Assembly: GCA_958295665.1 (NCBI GenBank)
Contig: OY282560.1
Location: 91,302,311 to 91,366,310 of the forward strand
From: Tipula vernalis
Lineage: Eukaryota > Arthropoda > Insecta > Diptera > Tipulidae
Length of the DNA: 64,000 bases
Direction: 5' to 3'
Part shown: piece after piece, positions 46,111-58,700 of the stretch
How positions within the stretch are numbered: position 1 is the first letter of the stretch
Layout: each line of letters starts with the position of its first letter
The notes under the pieces: model-generated
Databases searched by the model: none
What the model saw: only the letters and a program-made list of their open reading frames with translations
What the model was told of the DNA's origin: nothing
Made by a program: the position numbers and the translations under genes

Positions 46111-47300
46111 AAAACGCATGAACCTGGATCATCATGTGCACGATACTTAACCAAAACTGAACGGTCAAACAGTCTCATACGCCTAATTAAACTCGTACAG
46201 TCAAATAAAAAATCTTTCACCATTTCTCGATAAGGATGGCCTTCTTCGCGTGGGTGGTCGCATCAAAAATGCACATATGAATTTTGATCAACGTCATCAA
46301 ATATTACTTCCGAAAGGTCATCATTTTACAACATTGATTTTCCGCCCTGAACATCAAAAATATTTTCATTGTGGGCCTCAAAATCTTCTGGCACAAATGC
46401 GACAAAGATATTGGCCAATACATGGAAAATCAGAAGCAAAACGGATAGTTCATCAGTGCGTAACGTGTTTCAAAAGAAAGCCAACATTACTTCATTTGCT
46501 TATGCGATCCTGTTATACGAGCTTTTGATGTAATTTAAGTATATTACTGTGGGCCATTCTTAACAAAAAACCAAGGTCTGAGAAACACCGCACAGTACAA
46601 GACTTATGTGGCGGTGTTTATTTGTTTTTCCACAAAGGCAATGCTCCTAGAAACGGTCAGTGACCTCACTAGTCAAGCATTTATCGCCTGGCTCCATCGA
46701 CTCGTTTCAAGGCGCGGACGTCCAGCTATCATCCATAGCGATAATGGTACGATTTTTGTAGGTTCGGTCACAGAACTTAATAAGTTACACTCATTTTTTA
46801 CAAAACAGACAACGTATGAATTGATTCAAAATTTTTGCTATTCCGAAAATATTATGTGGAGATTCATTCCACCACGTGCCCCATACTTCGGTGGATTGTG
46901 GGAAACGGATGTTAAGGCGGTTAAATACAACCTCAAAAGAGTCACCAGAGATCAATCAATGTCATTTGAAGAATTATCTACTCTAATCACACAAATCGAT
47001 GGTTGCCTTAATTCCCGGCCACTCACATCCTTGTCAGATGATCCCAACGACACCACTCACACCAGCACATTTCATTATCGGCGCCCCGATTAAATTGATA
47101 GCTGAACCGGACATTCAAGACATGCAGATGAATCGTCTCTTCCGCTGGAAATGAATTCAACAAATAAAGCAATCATTTTGGACCAGATGGTCCACTGTAT
47201 ACATCAACACGCTGCAAACCCGAATCAAGTGGAATTCTCAGAATCCCAACATTCAACTGAATGGCCTGGTGATCGTCAAACAAGATAATATTGCGTCAAT
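46111..47300 (+). pseudogene. Integrase of Bel/Pao element B
   Basis: The zinc-binding domain is present (GGRIKNA, HQILLPKGHH, HCGPQNLLAQMRQRYW, CVTCFKRKP). The core has STKAMLLETVSDLTSQAFI, IHSDNGTIFVGS (second Asp) and FGGLWETDVKAVK (Glu). The first catalytic Asp, expected in a VDYCGPF-type motif, is Tyr here (codon at 46,542-46,544). After LTSLSDDPND the frame shifts to LIAEPDIQDM and a C-terminal GLVIVKQDN-like piece near 47,265. This copy could not integrate itself. Confidence 0.82.
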
Positions 47301-47865
47301 TCACAGATGCTTTCATCATTTAACCGCACATATTGACGAAACCTACCATCATCATAAAGTCCAGAAGACAGTGCAGCGAAGGGGACTCCCCAAGACGAAA
47401 TCAAATTAAACACTTTTTGGTGGAAGAGCCATGAGCTTGCTTTCATGTTTTTTAAAACTTCATTTAAGCGAATAATAGCGTTTTGTCCCAAAGCAAAGGC
47501 TAATTGAAAGTAAATCCTTGTTTTTAACCTGAGAAGAAATTTATGAAGCAGTGCTCAAAATATATCGATATGATCAGTGGAAATATTTTGAGCAACAAGT
47601 TAAAGGCATTCAGAAGTCAGATATTGTCAAAGTAACCAGTAACGAGTCGGTTGGAGATTGAAGAAATGTGAAGCTTGGTTTTTCCACAAGGCTTCGAATT
47701 ATTTTAATATCAGAGCCACCATTGCATTAATTATTGAGGAACTGCATAGCTCTCTTAAACACGCTGGACCATCTTTTATACTCTACGTCATGAAAACAGT
47801 GTTAGTGCAAGAATAATAAAGAAAATTGTTCCTGCATTGAAAGGCTATTCGGGTCATGTTTTAAG
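47301..47865. other. Non-coding DNA without recognised gene
   Basis: Nothing I can name. Short frames (IYRYDQWKYFEQQVKGI near 47,560) are not a known domain to me. Confidence 0.4.
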
Positions 47866-48663
47866 CAGGGCCCCTATTTCTGAATACGAATACGAACAAA
47901 AAATCTACGAATTCGTATCATTGGTATTTTTGAATACGAATACGTTTATTTCTTGTACGAATTCGTGTAAGCATGATTCGTGACAAAATTTCCCTTATTT
48001 CACAATACGAATTCGAGCAATTTTTGTTCGTTCATGAACGGATTTTGGTTCGATGACATAATAGCTAACGACACCAATAATAAACAAGCAAAACATGCAA
48101 TATGTACACAAAAAATTTATATTTTTAATTTTTTTTTAATTTTTAAAAGAAATACAAATTTTTAAAAAACTAAAAGCCAAATTTTTTTAATTGAAAATAT
48201 TTTTTATTCAGCAAAATTTCACATATTTTATGTAAACACCAATTTGTTGACTAATTACCGGGTCCCTCAATGCCGCAATCACAATAAATTAAATAAATAA
48301 AACTAAAATTTCACGAAATATGTAGCTATGAATTTTTCTAGGTACAGATTTGTATTTCCTTTTATTAAATAAAATTATTTTATTTTGGTATAAAATAATA
48401 TTTATCCAATATGGCGCGGATTCGTTTTTATTCACGTAGCCAACTAAAAACTGATGCCAAAAATTTGACATATTTACGTTTATTTTCAGTTTTACACTGT
48501 CATTTTAAGGATTTTTCACGTAAAACAAAATTTCCCTTTGCCTACACTACAAAAATTAAAATAGGTCGTACGTTCGTATTCAGAAATACCAATTAATTTT
48601 CGTATCGAATAGCATTTTCGTTTCGTATACAAATTCGTATCGTATTCAGAAATAGGGCCCCAG
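47866..48663. mobile_element. 797-bp inverted-repeat element with GGGCCC ends
   Basis: CAGGGCCCCTATTTCTGAAT (47,866) is mirrored by ATTCAGAAATAGGGCCCCAG (48,645-48,663), and inverted similarity runs about 30 bp through TACGAATACGAA. A 3-bp CAG flanks both sides and may be the target duplication. Inside, further ATTCGTATTC variants form sub-terminal inverted repeats (GGTATTTTTGAATACGAATA near 47,921; TTCGTATTCAGAAATACC near 48,574). No transposase-like frame is present, so it is non-autonomous. A 3-bp duplication would suit PIF/Harbinger-type elements, but the family is unproven. Confidence 0.82.
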
Positions 48664-50210
48664 TTCTGAAACGGAAACCAGGCGAAGATTCGCCAATTTA
48701 CGTGCTGCCTCCTTGTGGCAACCACCGGTAACTGCAGTCTTGATAGCAGGCGAAAGCTAAAAAAATATCATTTGAAAAAACCTAATCCAATGTGGAACAG
48801 CATATTCCGAAGGTTGAATGGTAGATAGGTGAATCAGTAATATGTGGACTCCGAGTATCAGGCGCCACTCTAGCATGGCGGACACTAATGTTTTCTGAAT
48901 TAATAAAATATCCCCTCGATGAAAAGGTGGACACACAAAGGCGCAGATCGGAACGCTTCAAGAAAAGTGTTAACGGAAGTAAGCACAACCAGTGCCTACT
49001 AGCACTGGATTAATTTCAGCAGAAAGCCTACTAAAAGGGATAGTAAATGAAGTAGAGTTGCTAGAAAGCGGTTGAACTTTCTAATCAAAAATTGTTAAGA
49101 GAGTACAGATTCAAAAATCGAGCACGAGGATTATCGGGAAAAACGGTTAATGGTATAGCGGGACCCTGGTAGGAGAAAACTGCCCTGGTACTAGCGAAGC
49201 TGCTTACCTTTGGAAGATGTAAGAAATTTGGTCTGGGAAATCCCCAGAACGTTATTTACCACAGAATAAATTCCACAAAATTGGGCAGATCTACATTGCA
49301 AAAATCGAGGAAGAAGGGAAGCTTCGCCAGACCCAAGTTCCCATAAAGAAAGAAAACGTTCCTTTTAGGGAAATGGTGATTGGTTTCTTACCAAATTCTG
49401 CGAAGCTAGAAATGGAGCACATCCTGCGCAGAATAGAGTAGCAGAATGTTGTCCCAAAGAAGGAGAAGAACGGCACCTCAGCTGTAAAACTTGATGAACA
49501 GGGTACCTGTTCTCAGAGGCACAGCTCAAAATGTGGAGCCCAAGGGTGCCTTCAACTAGGGGGGATTAGATGCAAATCGTCGTGATAATAAGGTATTCAT
49601 TGACTCTAAAACAGAGGAATAAAATGAATTGTCTACAAATAAATCTTCATCATGCAAAGGCTGCATCAGCGGCTCTCTATTTAACAAATATGAAGACAAT
49701 TTTCCAGTAAAAATAAGGTCAAGTGAATTGGCCTTCCTAGAAAACTTTCTGTGTAAGCCTAAATAAAGTACCAGGGATTGCCAGGGTGCTATGGGTACTA
49801 ATGGGGTTTGAAACCTTCGGATGCATCAAATTCTTAAGGCGATGGAGAAACTGATCCAGCAAAATACAATTTGCTTATCAGGAAACTAAATCCGATTGAG
49901 GAAGATCACATGTTGGTGAGTAGAGAAATCTCTGGCAAATTAGGAAGAAACAGGTTCCATTAAAGGTAACGATATTGCTTCAGGATGATGTACAAAAATG
50001 GCTCACGGATAGACCAAAAATAGAAGACGGAGTAGGAGCGGCCATAAATGGTTCGCGATGTAACAAACACATGTCAATCACGTATGGCCCTACCATCTTC
50101 CAAAATGACGTTCACGCAATTAAAATTATTGAAAGCAGGAACAAAAATCCAAAAATTTGTATACTGACGGAATGTTAAGCAGCATTTAAATTACTTAGCA
50201 AGAATTGCTT
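48664..50210 (+). pseudogene. Highly decayed LINE relic (LOA/I type)
   Basis: MNCLQINLHHAKAASAALYL at 49,624 is a close match to the first residues of ORF2 in LOA-type LINEs. Around 49,975-50,175 are the remains of an RNase H (KIEDGVGAAINGS, TIFQNDVHAIKI, KICILTE). Nearly all of the endonuclease and reverse transcriptase between them is gone. The region before 49,620 (AKIEEEGKLRQTQVPIKKEN and so on) may be ORF1 but I cannot show that. Confidence 0.6.
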
Positions 50211-53200
50211 CAAATCTAGGATATTTAACCAGGGCTCCAGATACCCATATTGTCTAGGTAACGTTCAGTTTTGAAGCTATAATCAAAAAATAACCTGCAG
50301 GAAGTCAACTTACTGAACAACCAACTCTTCATCGTAGTATTTAGTATACTTATCAAAGCAGCTATTCCAGTAAACAACAAACGTCTAGAGGTTACGTTAT
50401 ATATTAATGATAGTTGATTGAAAGAAAGAAATAAAGAATGTAAAAAAACTGCAAAAACCGCAAAAAAAAACTGCCTTATCAGATTAGGGAAGACTAGTCT
50501 AGTTGACAACAACCAAAGCTCTCAGCAGAAACCATAGCCAAGCAACGTGTTACCGCTACTACCACAAAATGTTCCTCATCAAATTCAGAGTACTATAAAA
50601 ATGAATAGATCATCAACCATATTAACCTACGTCAACGCATGACAATTTGAGTCACATTAGGTAAACCAAAGATTATATTTCTAAATTACCTAATATTACG
50701 GATACATACATTAAGAAAGAAGTAAATGATTTCAATTTTATTACATCTTCTTACAGATCAAGTAAAAGTAAGACCGCGCACACACACATACACACACACA
50801 TGGAGTTACAAAATGTGCTTTCTACCAAAAAAAAAAAAGTTTTATGTATTTGCCGACGGTTAAATACTGTATTTAAAAATTAACAGACACCTTATAGTTT
50901 TGTTTGTTGTTGTTATTGTGTGCATGGTTAAAAAATCGTTAAAGTTTCTAATTTTTTATTTATTTTATCTTTTTATCTTCTTATATACCTTTACCTCGGC
51001 TATACTTGATATTTTTATGACAGAATTTCTGAAAATAATTTTTATTTTTATTTTTTTTTGATTTATTTTCGAAAAAAAAAAACAAAAACAAAACTAAAAA
51101 TAATAACATTAATAATAACACAAATATTTTATTTTGAAGTTTTTTTTTTTTTGCTTGATTCCAGTCGTCGATCATTTGATCGATTTTTCTCTTTTAGATC
51201 AAACAAAGAATTATAAATAAATACGAACGAAATTCCATTTGGCTTGATCTCTTGAGTTTTTCTTTCTTCTTATTTATTTCAACGTTATTTCTTTAATTAT
51301 AGAAATATTAGGACATAATAGTTTCACTATACAATGTTAAGCATTACGATGTCTCAGTGTTTAACCGAATAACCGTTCAAGAAAAAAAAAAAAAAAACAA
51401 AAAACTCAAATCGAAGAATCGAACTTTTATTTTACTTAACTTCATTTTGTTTGTTTTGATGATTAATGATGTGAGATCAATGACGAATATTCAATATTAT
51501 ATTATGTATCAAGTCTATAAATTCTAAAAAACCAACCATTAATTTTCAATATTCAATTTTCATTGATTATTGTTAATAAAAAAAAAAATAAAAAAATATT
51601 TGGTAATTGTTCATTGATTAGCATTTATAAATTATATACCTTTTTGACGGTTTCTAATGTAAACACGATCGATGCCAATCCACAGTTCACACACACACAT
51701 CCATACACAAATATTATAATAAACGTGTACAGTTTAACAATAGAACAACACCACGCAAAAATCGATTAAAAAAAAAAATTCGCGCGACTTTTAAAAAATT
51801 CATTTAATTTTAGATTTTACAGCTAAATACATTTCATGTATACTTAGACTTACACATACCCAGTTATGCATTTAATTGCGGAACAGTTAACAGTTTCTTA
51901 TTTTAATTGTATGTACAAAATCTAATTAAAATCAATTGGATGTAAGCGGTTAAGCGAAATAACATAAAGTAAAAAAAAAACTGCGCGATTTATTCATCGA
52001 GATAACAAAAGTACCAAAAATAAAAATCGTTTACTCGTATAATAGGTGGTCACACATATTTCCGAAATCTTTGAATGTTTAGAAAATCGAAAAAAAAAAC
52101 CAATAAAACACTAAAGTTGCACTTCCAATTGCTATTCCTTTATACATATGGAAATATACCTTTCTATAAAAATGCCAAAAATACACAAAAACGAAACAAA
52201 TTTCTTAACCATGAGTCATCAGATTTTATAAAGAAATACTAGGTATGTCTTATTCGCACAATCTTAAAATTAGAATAGCAGGAATTCAAATTCCATTTAA
52301 TAATTAATTAACCATCATTTAGGATAGCATTTCATTTTGGTATCATCGAGCGTATATGTTATTACAATATGTAGGATTTTCACAGGAATGATATCAGCAC
52401 GGTAGCTTAATTTATAATTCGATTTGGTTCTAACATTTTATTTTTACAAAACAAAAATAAAACCTTAGGTAAAATTCTTATAATTTGATGTCATAATTTA
52501 ATTGAATAATTTATGGGAGAGATTTTGGGTTTTATTATAACAGGTAAAGATGTTAGGCCATATATCGATTACTCATTAACCTTTAATGTTTTGTAAATAT
52601 TGTAAAATATATTAAAGAATAAAACATTTGTTCAGCCTGTATATGAATTGCATGAGGTGTATAATTAATTTTGATGAAACCTGTATTTCATGTAAAGATT
52701 AATTCATAAATTATGGGCTATCTGTTAAACAATAAAATGCATAAAAAGGTTTTGATTTATTAAACCTCTTCGCTGAATCTATCTATTCCACTAATTTGAT
52801 TTTGTTTTCTCGGGACCTTCAGTCTGGACCCGAATACACTTATGCAGTGTTTACGACATTAGAAAAAAAGCCATAGTTGTTTCTTTACAGTTTAGTCAGG
52901 TTAAAAAATCAGAGGAATGATTAACCCAAATCCTAATTTAGCTATTTTTTAAAGTATAGCTCATAACACTTTAAAACTAAAGGACAGACATTTAATCACT
53001 AAAAATACAGACATTTAATTACTAAATTTAACTAGCCTTAAAATAATAATCTGGATGAATTATAAAATTGTATTGTAGGAGGTATTTGCGCATAACAATA
53101 ATAATCAAACAGATTGAATCTTGTACAAGTTACTTGTCCATCTGCTAAAAACCGCTACTACTAAATACCCTCCCCCGCTAACTTCAAAATGAAATTTAAA

Positions 53201-53761
53201 ATTAAAATTAAAATATTTAAATATTTACAAAAATTTTAAAGTCTGAAACAATCTGTAAGGTAACAAATTTAATTAATCCAATTCCCAAATATCTCAGTAA
53301 GCCAATGTTGCCAAGAATGTTCTGGGGACCTATATAAAAATGTTAATATTTATGTGAATTATTATCTCTGAAAATTTAAATTACATTAATGAGTTATTTC
53401 TAAGTAATACTTAATAAACCGATAGTAAAAATCTACAACCAGTGTACAAAAATATGAAAATATCCGATTTCGGAATTGCACCATAATTTCCGTCACTTAT
53501 TCTGCCATAGCTTAAATTTGGTGATACCAAATTCTTATTACCGAGGTAATGTACAACTGTTCTCCCTTAAAGAGAGCGAACAAATATAAATAAACATAAA
53601 GAGCAAATTAAAAATTAAAAACCAAAACAAAAGTATCGAAATGCCCGAACATCATACATGATGAACAACGATTTATGCAGTTTTATACACTTTAATGTTT
53701 TTCTCACGTTTTGTATTATGACTGTGTAGCATATGGAAGAAAAACAACACAGTTTCAGTAC
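50211..53761. other. AT-rich non-coding DNA
   Basis: No gene recognised. There is a short (CA)n at 50,779-50,802, a palindrome TCGATCATTTGATCGA at about 51,168-51,183, and long A or T homopolymer runs. Frames up to 95 codons are present but low-complexity. Confidence 0.5.
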
Positions 53762-53840
53762 ACAAATCACCACCACTACAAATTCTATAATTTTAATATA
53801 ATATATTAAAATTATAGAATTTGTAGTGATGGTGATTTGT
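53762..53840. repeat. 79-bp near-perfect hairpin
   Basis: ACAAATCACCACCACTACAA... is mirrored by ...TTGTAGTGATGGTGATTTGT with one mismatch over about 39-bp arms; the centre TAATATAATATATTA leaves practically no loop. Confidence 0.9.
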
Positions 53841-54149
53841 TGATATTATGATAACTCAAACAACAAATCAAAAATGCTTTAGCTGACTCTTAAATTTTAT
53901 TTTGTATTTAAAAAAACTACTAAATCCTAGTACAACCCCCAGAAACAACCAAACAAAACCTTCTTGTTATTTTATTGAGCCCATCTAAAACAACCAAAAT
54001 TCCCCTTTGGCCGTACGCCATTTAATAAAACAAAATTAAACAAAAATGATTAATTTCACCATCGCATGTAAAACAATATACTATATGTGATGTGAAAATA
54101 CCTGTCGAACGGTACATGAGCATTGCCGTTATTTATTTGTTGAATATGT
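53841..54149. other. AT-rich non-coding DNA
   Basis: No gene recognised between the hairpin and the AAAATT array. Confidence 0.4.
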
Positions 54150-54844
54150 ACAAATTAAATTAAATACAAATTAAATTAAAAATTAAAATTAAAATTAAAA
54201 TTAAAATTAAAATTAAAATTAAAATTAAAATTAAAATTAAAATTAAAATTAAAATTAAAATTAAAATTAAAATTAAAATTAAAATTAAAATTAAAATTAA
54301 AATTAAAATTAAAATTAAAATTAAAATTAAAAATTAAAAATTAAAAATTAAAATTAAAAATTAAAAATTAAAAATTAAAAATTAAAAATTAAAAATTAAA
54401 AATTAAAAATTAAAAATTAAAATTAAAAATTAAAAATTAAAAATTAAAAATTAAAAATTAAAAATTAAAAATTCAAAATTTAAAATTTAAAATTAAAAAT
54501 TAAAAATTAAAAATTAAAAATTAAAAATTAAAAATTAAAAATTAAAAATTAAAAATTAAAAATTAAAAATTAAAAATTAAAAATTAAAAATTAAAAATTA
54601 AAAATTAAAAATTAAAAATTAAAAATTAAAAATTAAAAATTAAAAATTAAAAATTAAAAATTAAAAATTAAAAATTAAAAATTAAAAATTAAAAATTAAA
54701 AATTAAAAATTAAAAATTAAAAAATTAAAAATTAAAAATTAAAAATTAAAAATTAAAAATTAAAAATTAAAATTAAAATTAAAATTAAAATTAAAATTAA
54801 AATTAAAATTAAAATTAAAATTAAAATTAAAATTAAAATTAAAA
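54150..54844. repeat. (AAAATT)n / (TTAAAAA)n satellite array
   Basis: About 695 bp of short tandem repeats in three zones: 6-bp units (AAAATT) to about 54,325, mainly 7-bp units (TTAAAAA) to about 54,770 with a few deviant units near 54,410-54,490, then 6-bp units again. The strand asymmetry (A-rich on plus) is kept throughout. Confidence 0.95.
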
Positions 54845-55146
54845 TGTGCGATTTCATCAGTTTTGGAAAATTCAAAATTAATGTATTCAAATTGTTAATT
54901 TAAATTTGTCAGTCACCCCTGCTAAGGCCATTTGCTTCGTAGGACCTAAGCAAAGAGATCTGTGACACTATTCCGGTTTTCCCCAGCGAATTGGGATGCC
55001 TACAATTCCCAACAAATTTTAAAGGGAAAAATAAACAACAAAATTACTTTGAAATGAACTTAGTTTTTCCCAAAATTTGAAAAACAATACCAATCGCCAC
55101 ATGGAAAAATATTACCAACATGTCACAATAAATCAAATCCCGATGT
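54845..55146. other. Non-coding DNA
   Basis: No gene recognised. Confidence 0.4.
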
Positions 55147-55303
55147 CCTGGGCCCGAATTCCGGATCAATGACTAATGAGAATGAGAAATGACTTTATGT
55201 TTTATTTCGCCTACTCTAAATAAAAATGCAACCGACTAGTTGAAATAAAAAATCAAGTCATTTCTCATTATCATTTGTCACCGAACCGGAATTCAGGCCC
55301 AGG
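55147..55303. mobile_element. 157-bp MITE-like inverted-repeat element
   Basis: CCTGGGCCCGAATTCCGG (55,147) pairs with CCGGAATTCAGGCCCAGG (ending 55,303), and similarity continues to AATGAGAAATGACT, giving 48-bp terminal inverted repeats with about seven mismatches in a 157-bp element. No coding content. The GGGCCC ends recall those of the element at 47.9-48.7 kb. Confidence 0.85.
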
Positions 55304-55346
55304 AGCTTGATTTTGCGTAAGAGGCGAGAAGCGAGATTACATCTAT

Positions 55347-55627
55347 TTTTCAAGAATAAATGGTCACTCATTACTCAGTAATGTTGTATACGGTGTTGGT
55401 CCGTTATGCCCTACATCATAACGGAACACCGTATATAACATTACTTTGCCAGCATTTATCAAGATATTTAGACTTTAAAAGTATACGTAGAGAATACAAA
55501 CTACGGCTACTAGTCGCAAGACCTTATGAGCAAGAGTTTATGTCTTTTCCTAGAATAAACTTTTATACTGTTTCACTCATTTGATGTCGGGTTTTGTATA
55601 GGGATCCCTGCCAGTTATATTAAGTAC

Positions 55628-55716
<89 letters not shown>

Positions 55717-55735
55717 GACCATTTATTCTTGAAAA
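55347..55735. repeat. Inverted-repeat unit with hairpin and (CT)41 inside
   Basis: TTTTCAAGAATAAATGGTCA-CTCA (55,347-55,370) is perfectly repeated in inverted orientation at 55,712-55,735 (24 bp). Next to the left arm is a second palindrome, 55,378-55,444, with arms GTAATGTT-TATACGGTGTT and CCGTTATG. Between 55,631 and 55,712 lie about 41 CT units, directly against the right arm. The interior frame 55,360-55,584 has no known domain. Confidence 0.85.
55631..55712. repeat. (CT)41 microsatellite
   Basis: Uninterrupted CT dinucleotides for about 82 bp. Confidence 0.97.
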
Positions 55736-58700
55736 CCACCAACACCGTTTGTGTGGATCACGTCTATTAGAAACCAAGTTCTGTATATTTACGAGAACAG
55801 GGTTTTAGAGGTTACGTTCTGCACATGCTAATCCGGAACGAATAGTTATGGGTAACACTTTGATAGGTACATGGATCGTAGTCGGCTATGATTTAGCGTC
55901 TTCTGGTTGTCTATCTGACAATAAAGATTCGTTTATCTCGGAATCGAAATAGACGAGGCTAAATTGTTGACATGGTACTGTCTTGATCCCTCATTTATAG
56001 CTGTGATATCGCCATTGATGTCAGGAAAAATAAAAATTAGAAATTGCTTCCTAAGAATACGAAGAGAAAGGAGGTCATTTTCTACCGTTAGAATTATGCT
56101 CAATCTTGAATAATATATATTCGCTACCATATTATCATATACATAATACACTTGAGGTTTAAAGTTGACAATCAATTCAGAGTCATTAATGAGAATTAGA
56201 AAAACTTACTTACCAATTTTTTAGGTACCTTAATATCAAACTGCCAAAAAGCTAATGAAATTGGTAATTTAATAGACACTCTTCAGACAGAAATCAGCAA
56301 CTTTTACTTCCATATATTTACCAATGTATAGATACTTATGTACAATACACAATTTAATTCATAAGCATGTCCACACTTAATACTCGTCTATAGATGATTT
56401 AATTAAAAGATCGATTTGATCTAAAGATAAAAAATTATGATTTCTCTACTTGAAACATACTTAAACGGACAATTAACCATATATAAGATCGATCTAAAGT
56501 GGTTTCAAGTTTATTTTTTTATTTTATTATTACTGTGTTATGTTTTAATATTATTTTGCTATTTGGCATTTTACTCGTAACGAGCTTTTTTTATATATTA
56601 TATTTTACAGTTAGAGCAGCTAAATTTTCCAAAAAACCCAATTATTCATTTTAAGCCTTTTGCAACAAAATCATTAATTAAATCCTTCATGTTAGAATAT
56701 CCCTTTGTCGATTTACTACTGTCATGCTCGATCTGCCCTATAATTTACCAAACACATGTTTATACTAGTCTAGTGTAGTTGTAGTGATTTACATCAAACT
56801 ATACATATCTTGATTGTGAACTAAAACAGAAGAAACCTAAATAACTAACATTTCGGCTATTCAGGTAATTTTGATATCAAATGATTGATGTCATTTCGTA
56901 CAGATATACAAACGGCGCCGTTTGACATCTATAGTTACCCTTATTGTTTAGATTTTCAGATTTTTTTTTTTAAGTTTTGGGATCGAGAGGATTAATTCTT
57001 ATTTCATTCTACATTTAATATATTTAGCTCATATTACATTAATGAAATGTCTATATATCGTTATGATCTCTTCACAATAACAAAAAAAAAAAGAAAAAAT
57101 TAAAACTCGAAAAAACATGTTCGCATTCCAACCATCTTAAAATTCACATCAAACATTGGTTTAAAAATAAATAAATAAAAAAAAATGAAAAATGTTTTTT
57201 CAAATTCATATCGTAACAATCATATGCCTAAACACGTTTTAAAACATGAAAATGTATTATGATGATGACGATGATGATGATGATGCGATGCGCGATGATG
57301 AAAAGACTACCGATTTTTACTTTAAATTATTTCCAATTATTTCCGGTATATGCGCGTATTCAATATTATGTATCGATATAATTTATAACTTCGTAACCAA
57401 CTACATATATCTATCAGTCTTATTTAAACCTAATTTCCCCTCTATTGTGTGTGTGCAACGATTCCCATGAAATAAAATACACAAATAACTGTAGAGATTA
57501 TGCTCCTTCTCAAGATAAGAAATTTAAGAAAGAAACTTTGGCTGCTTGTTTTGCAATTTGTTTTTCGATGTAGTTGTTATGCGGGCCGTAAAAGTTACAG
57601 CTTCTTGTCTCGGCAACTTAATGTTCAAATTCATGTTGTATTCTCTGAACTGGGGGCACTTTAACAAATCACCGTTTACTGAATATAAGTTTATTAAAGT
57701 TAGAGAACTCAATTAAGCTGACCTCTCAATTAACTATTTAATCTGCAAAGTTTTGAGCAAATAAACCGATTAATCATGATTAATTTTAAGTATTCTGAAT
57801 TTTTTTTTTTTCAACAATTTAGTCAACCTAGCACCAAAAATGATGCCACTTTATCTGCTTAACTAATTCCAATTAATATTTTCCAATTTTCTCATCCACA
57901 CGAATCAGTCGTTTAGTTTTGTTAGATGGGTGATCCTTTTGTTCACCACATAATTTGTCGAATCTTAGGTACAAATCGACAGAGGCAACTACAACTTTTT
58001 AGTTCCAGTTCGGAATTGAATTCCGAAATACATATTTCTAAACGTCATTAAAACAGCGAATTCAGTTGAGATTTGTATCAGTTGCAAAATCCAGACGAAC
58101 TCAGAAGCCCAGTTCGTAACAGTTTAAATAAAAAACAACAGCAATCTATTTGGGAATCTGTGTATTCCCGAAAAAAATCGGTATCAAACGTCAATTGCAA
58201 GAACGGTTTTAGTCACCGCAAACTACTGTAACTACAAATTAAATCTTTACTTAAAATTGACGTTTTAATGTGAATTAAAAATACAAAAACAGACTATATA
58301 GTTGTAATTGCGATTTTAGTTGGGTTTGTTGATTTGGAGCTTAATATTCAATTAGACACTATACTATTCATATTTCCTGTTCCACATTGATTATTGATTG
58401 GTTTCTAATTTTTATGAAATCACCTTATCATGACGCGGTACGTTGCCCATGATAATTTTTTTTAGGTCAGTCCACGATTTTAGAGTGGTACATATGTGTT
58501 GGGCCAATTTTAGTCGATAAACACTTTAGTTACTGTCTCTCACATTAATTACTGTCTCTTGTCAATCATAAATTGCGGCTGACTAAAAATACTTCTTAAA
58601 TAATGTAACGTAAGCCTTTGGAAGTGATTTCACAGGAATTATATTGTGTGGGACTTTATGGAAATTTGTGTAGCTACACTTTTTTTGAAAACATGTGGAA

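Larger units (their letters stand above)
42042..47300 (+). mobile_element. Bel/Pao retrotransposon B
   Basis: A second Bel/Pao element with gag, protease, reverse transcriptase, RNase H and integrase all recognisable in order from 42,867 to about 47,300. It is more complete but more mutated than element A. The left limit is a guess: 42,042-42,481 starts TGTTCAGAAT and ends ATTAACA, contains AATAAA (42,427) and could be the 5' LTR, but there is no second copy and the following bases do not match a primer site I know. No 3' LTR is seen. Confidence 0.82.

Noticed and set aside
55577..55777. (Arg-Glu)n peptide frame
   Set aside because: Pure translation of the (CT)n microsatellite on the minus strand.
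57246..57470. Poly-Asp frame
   Set aside because: Generated by a GATGAT-type simple repeat with no conserved continuation.
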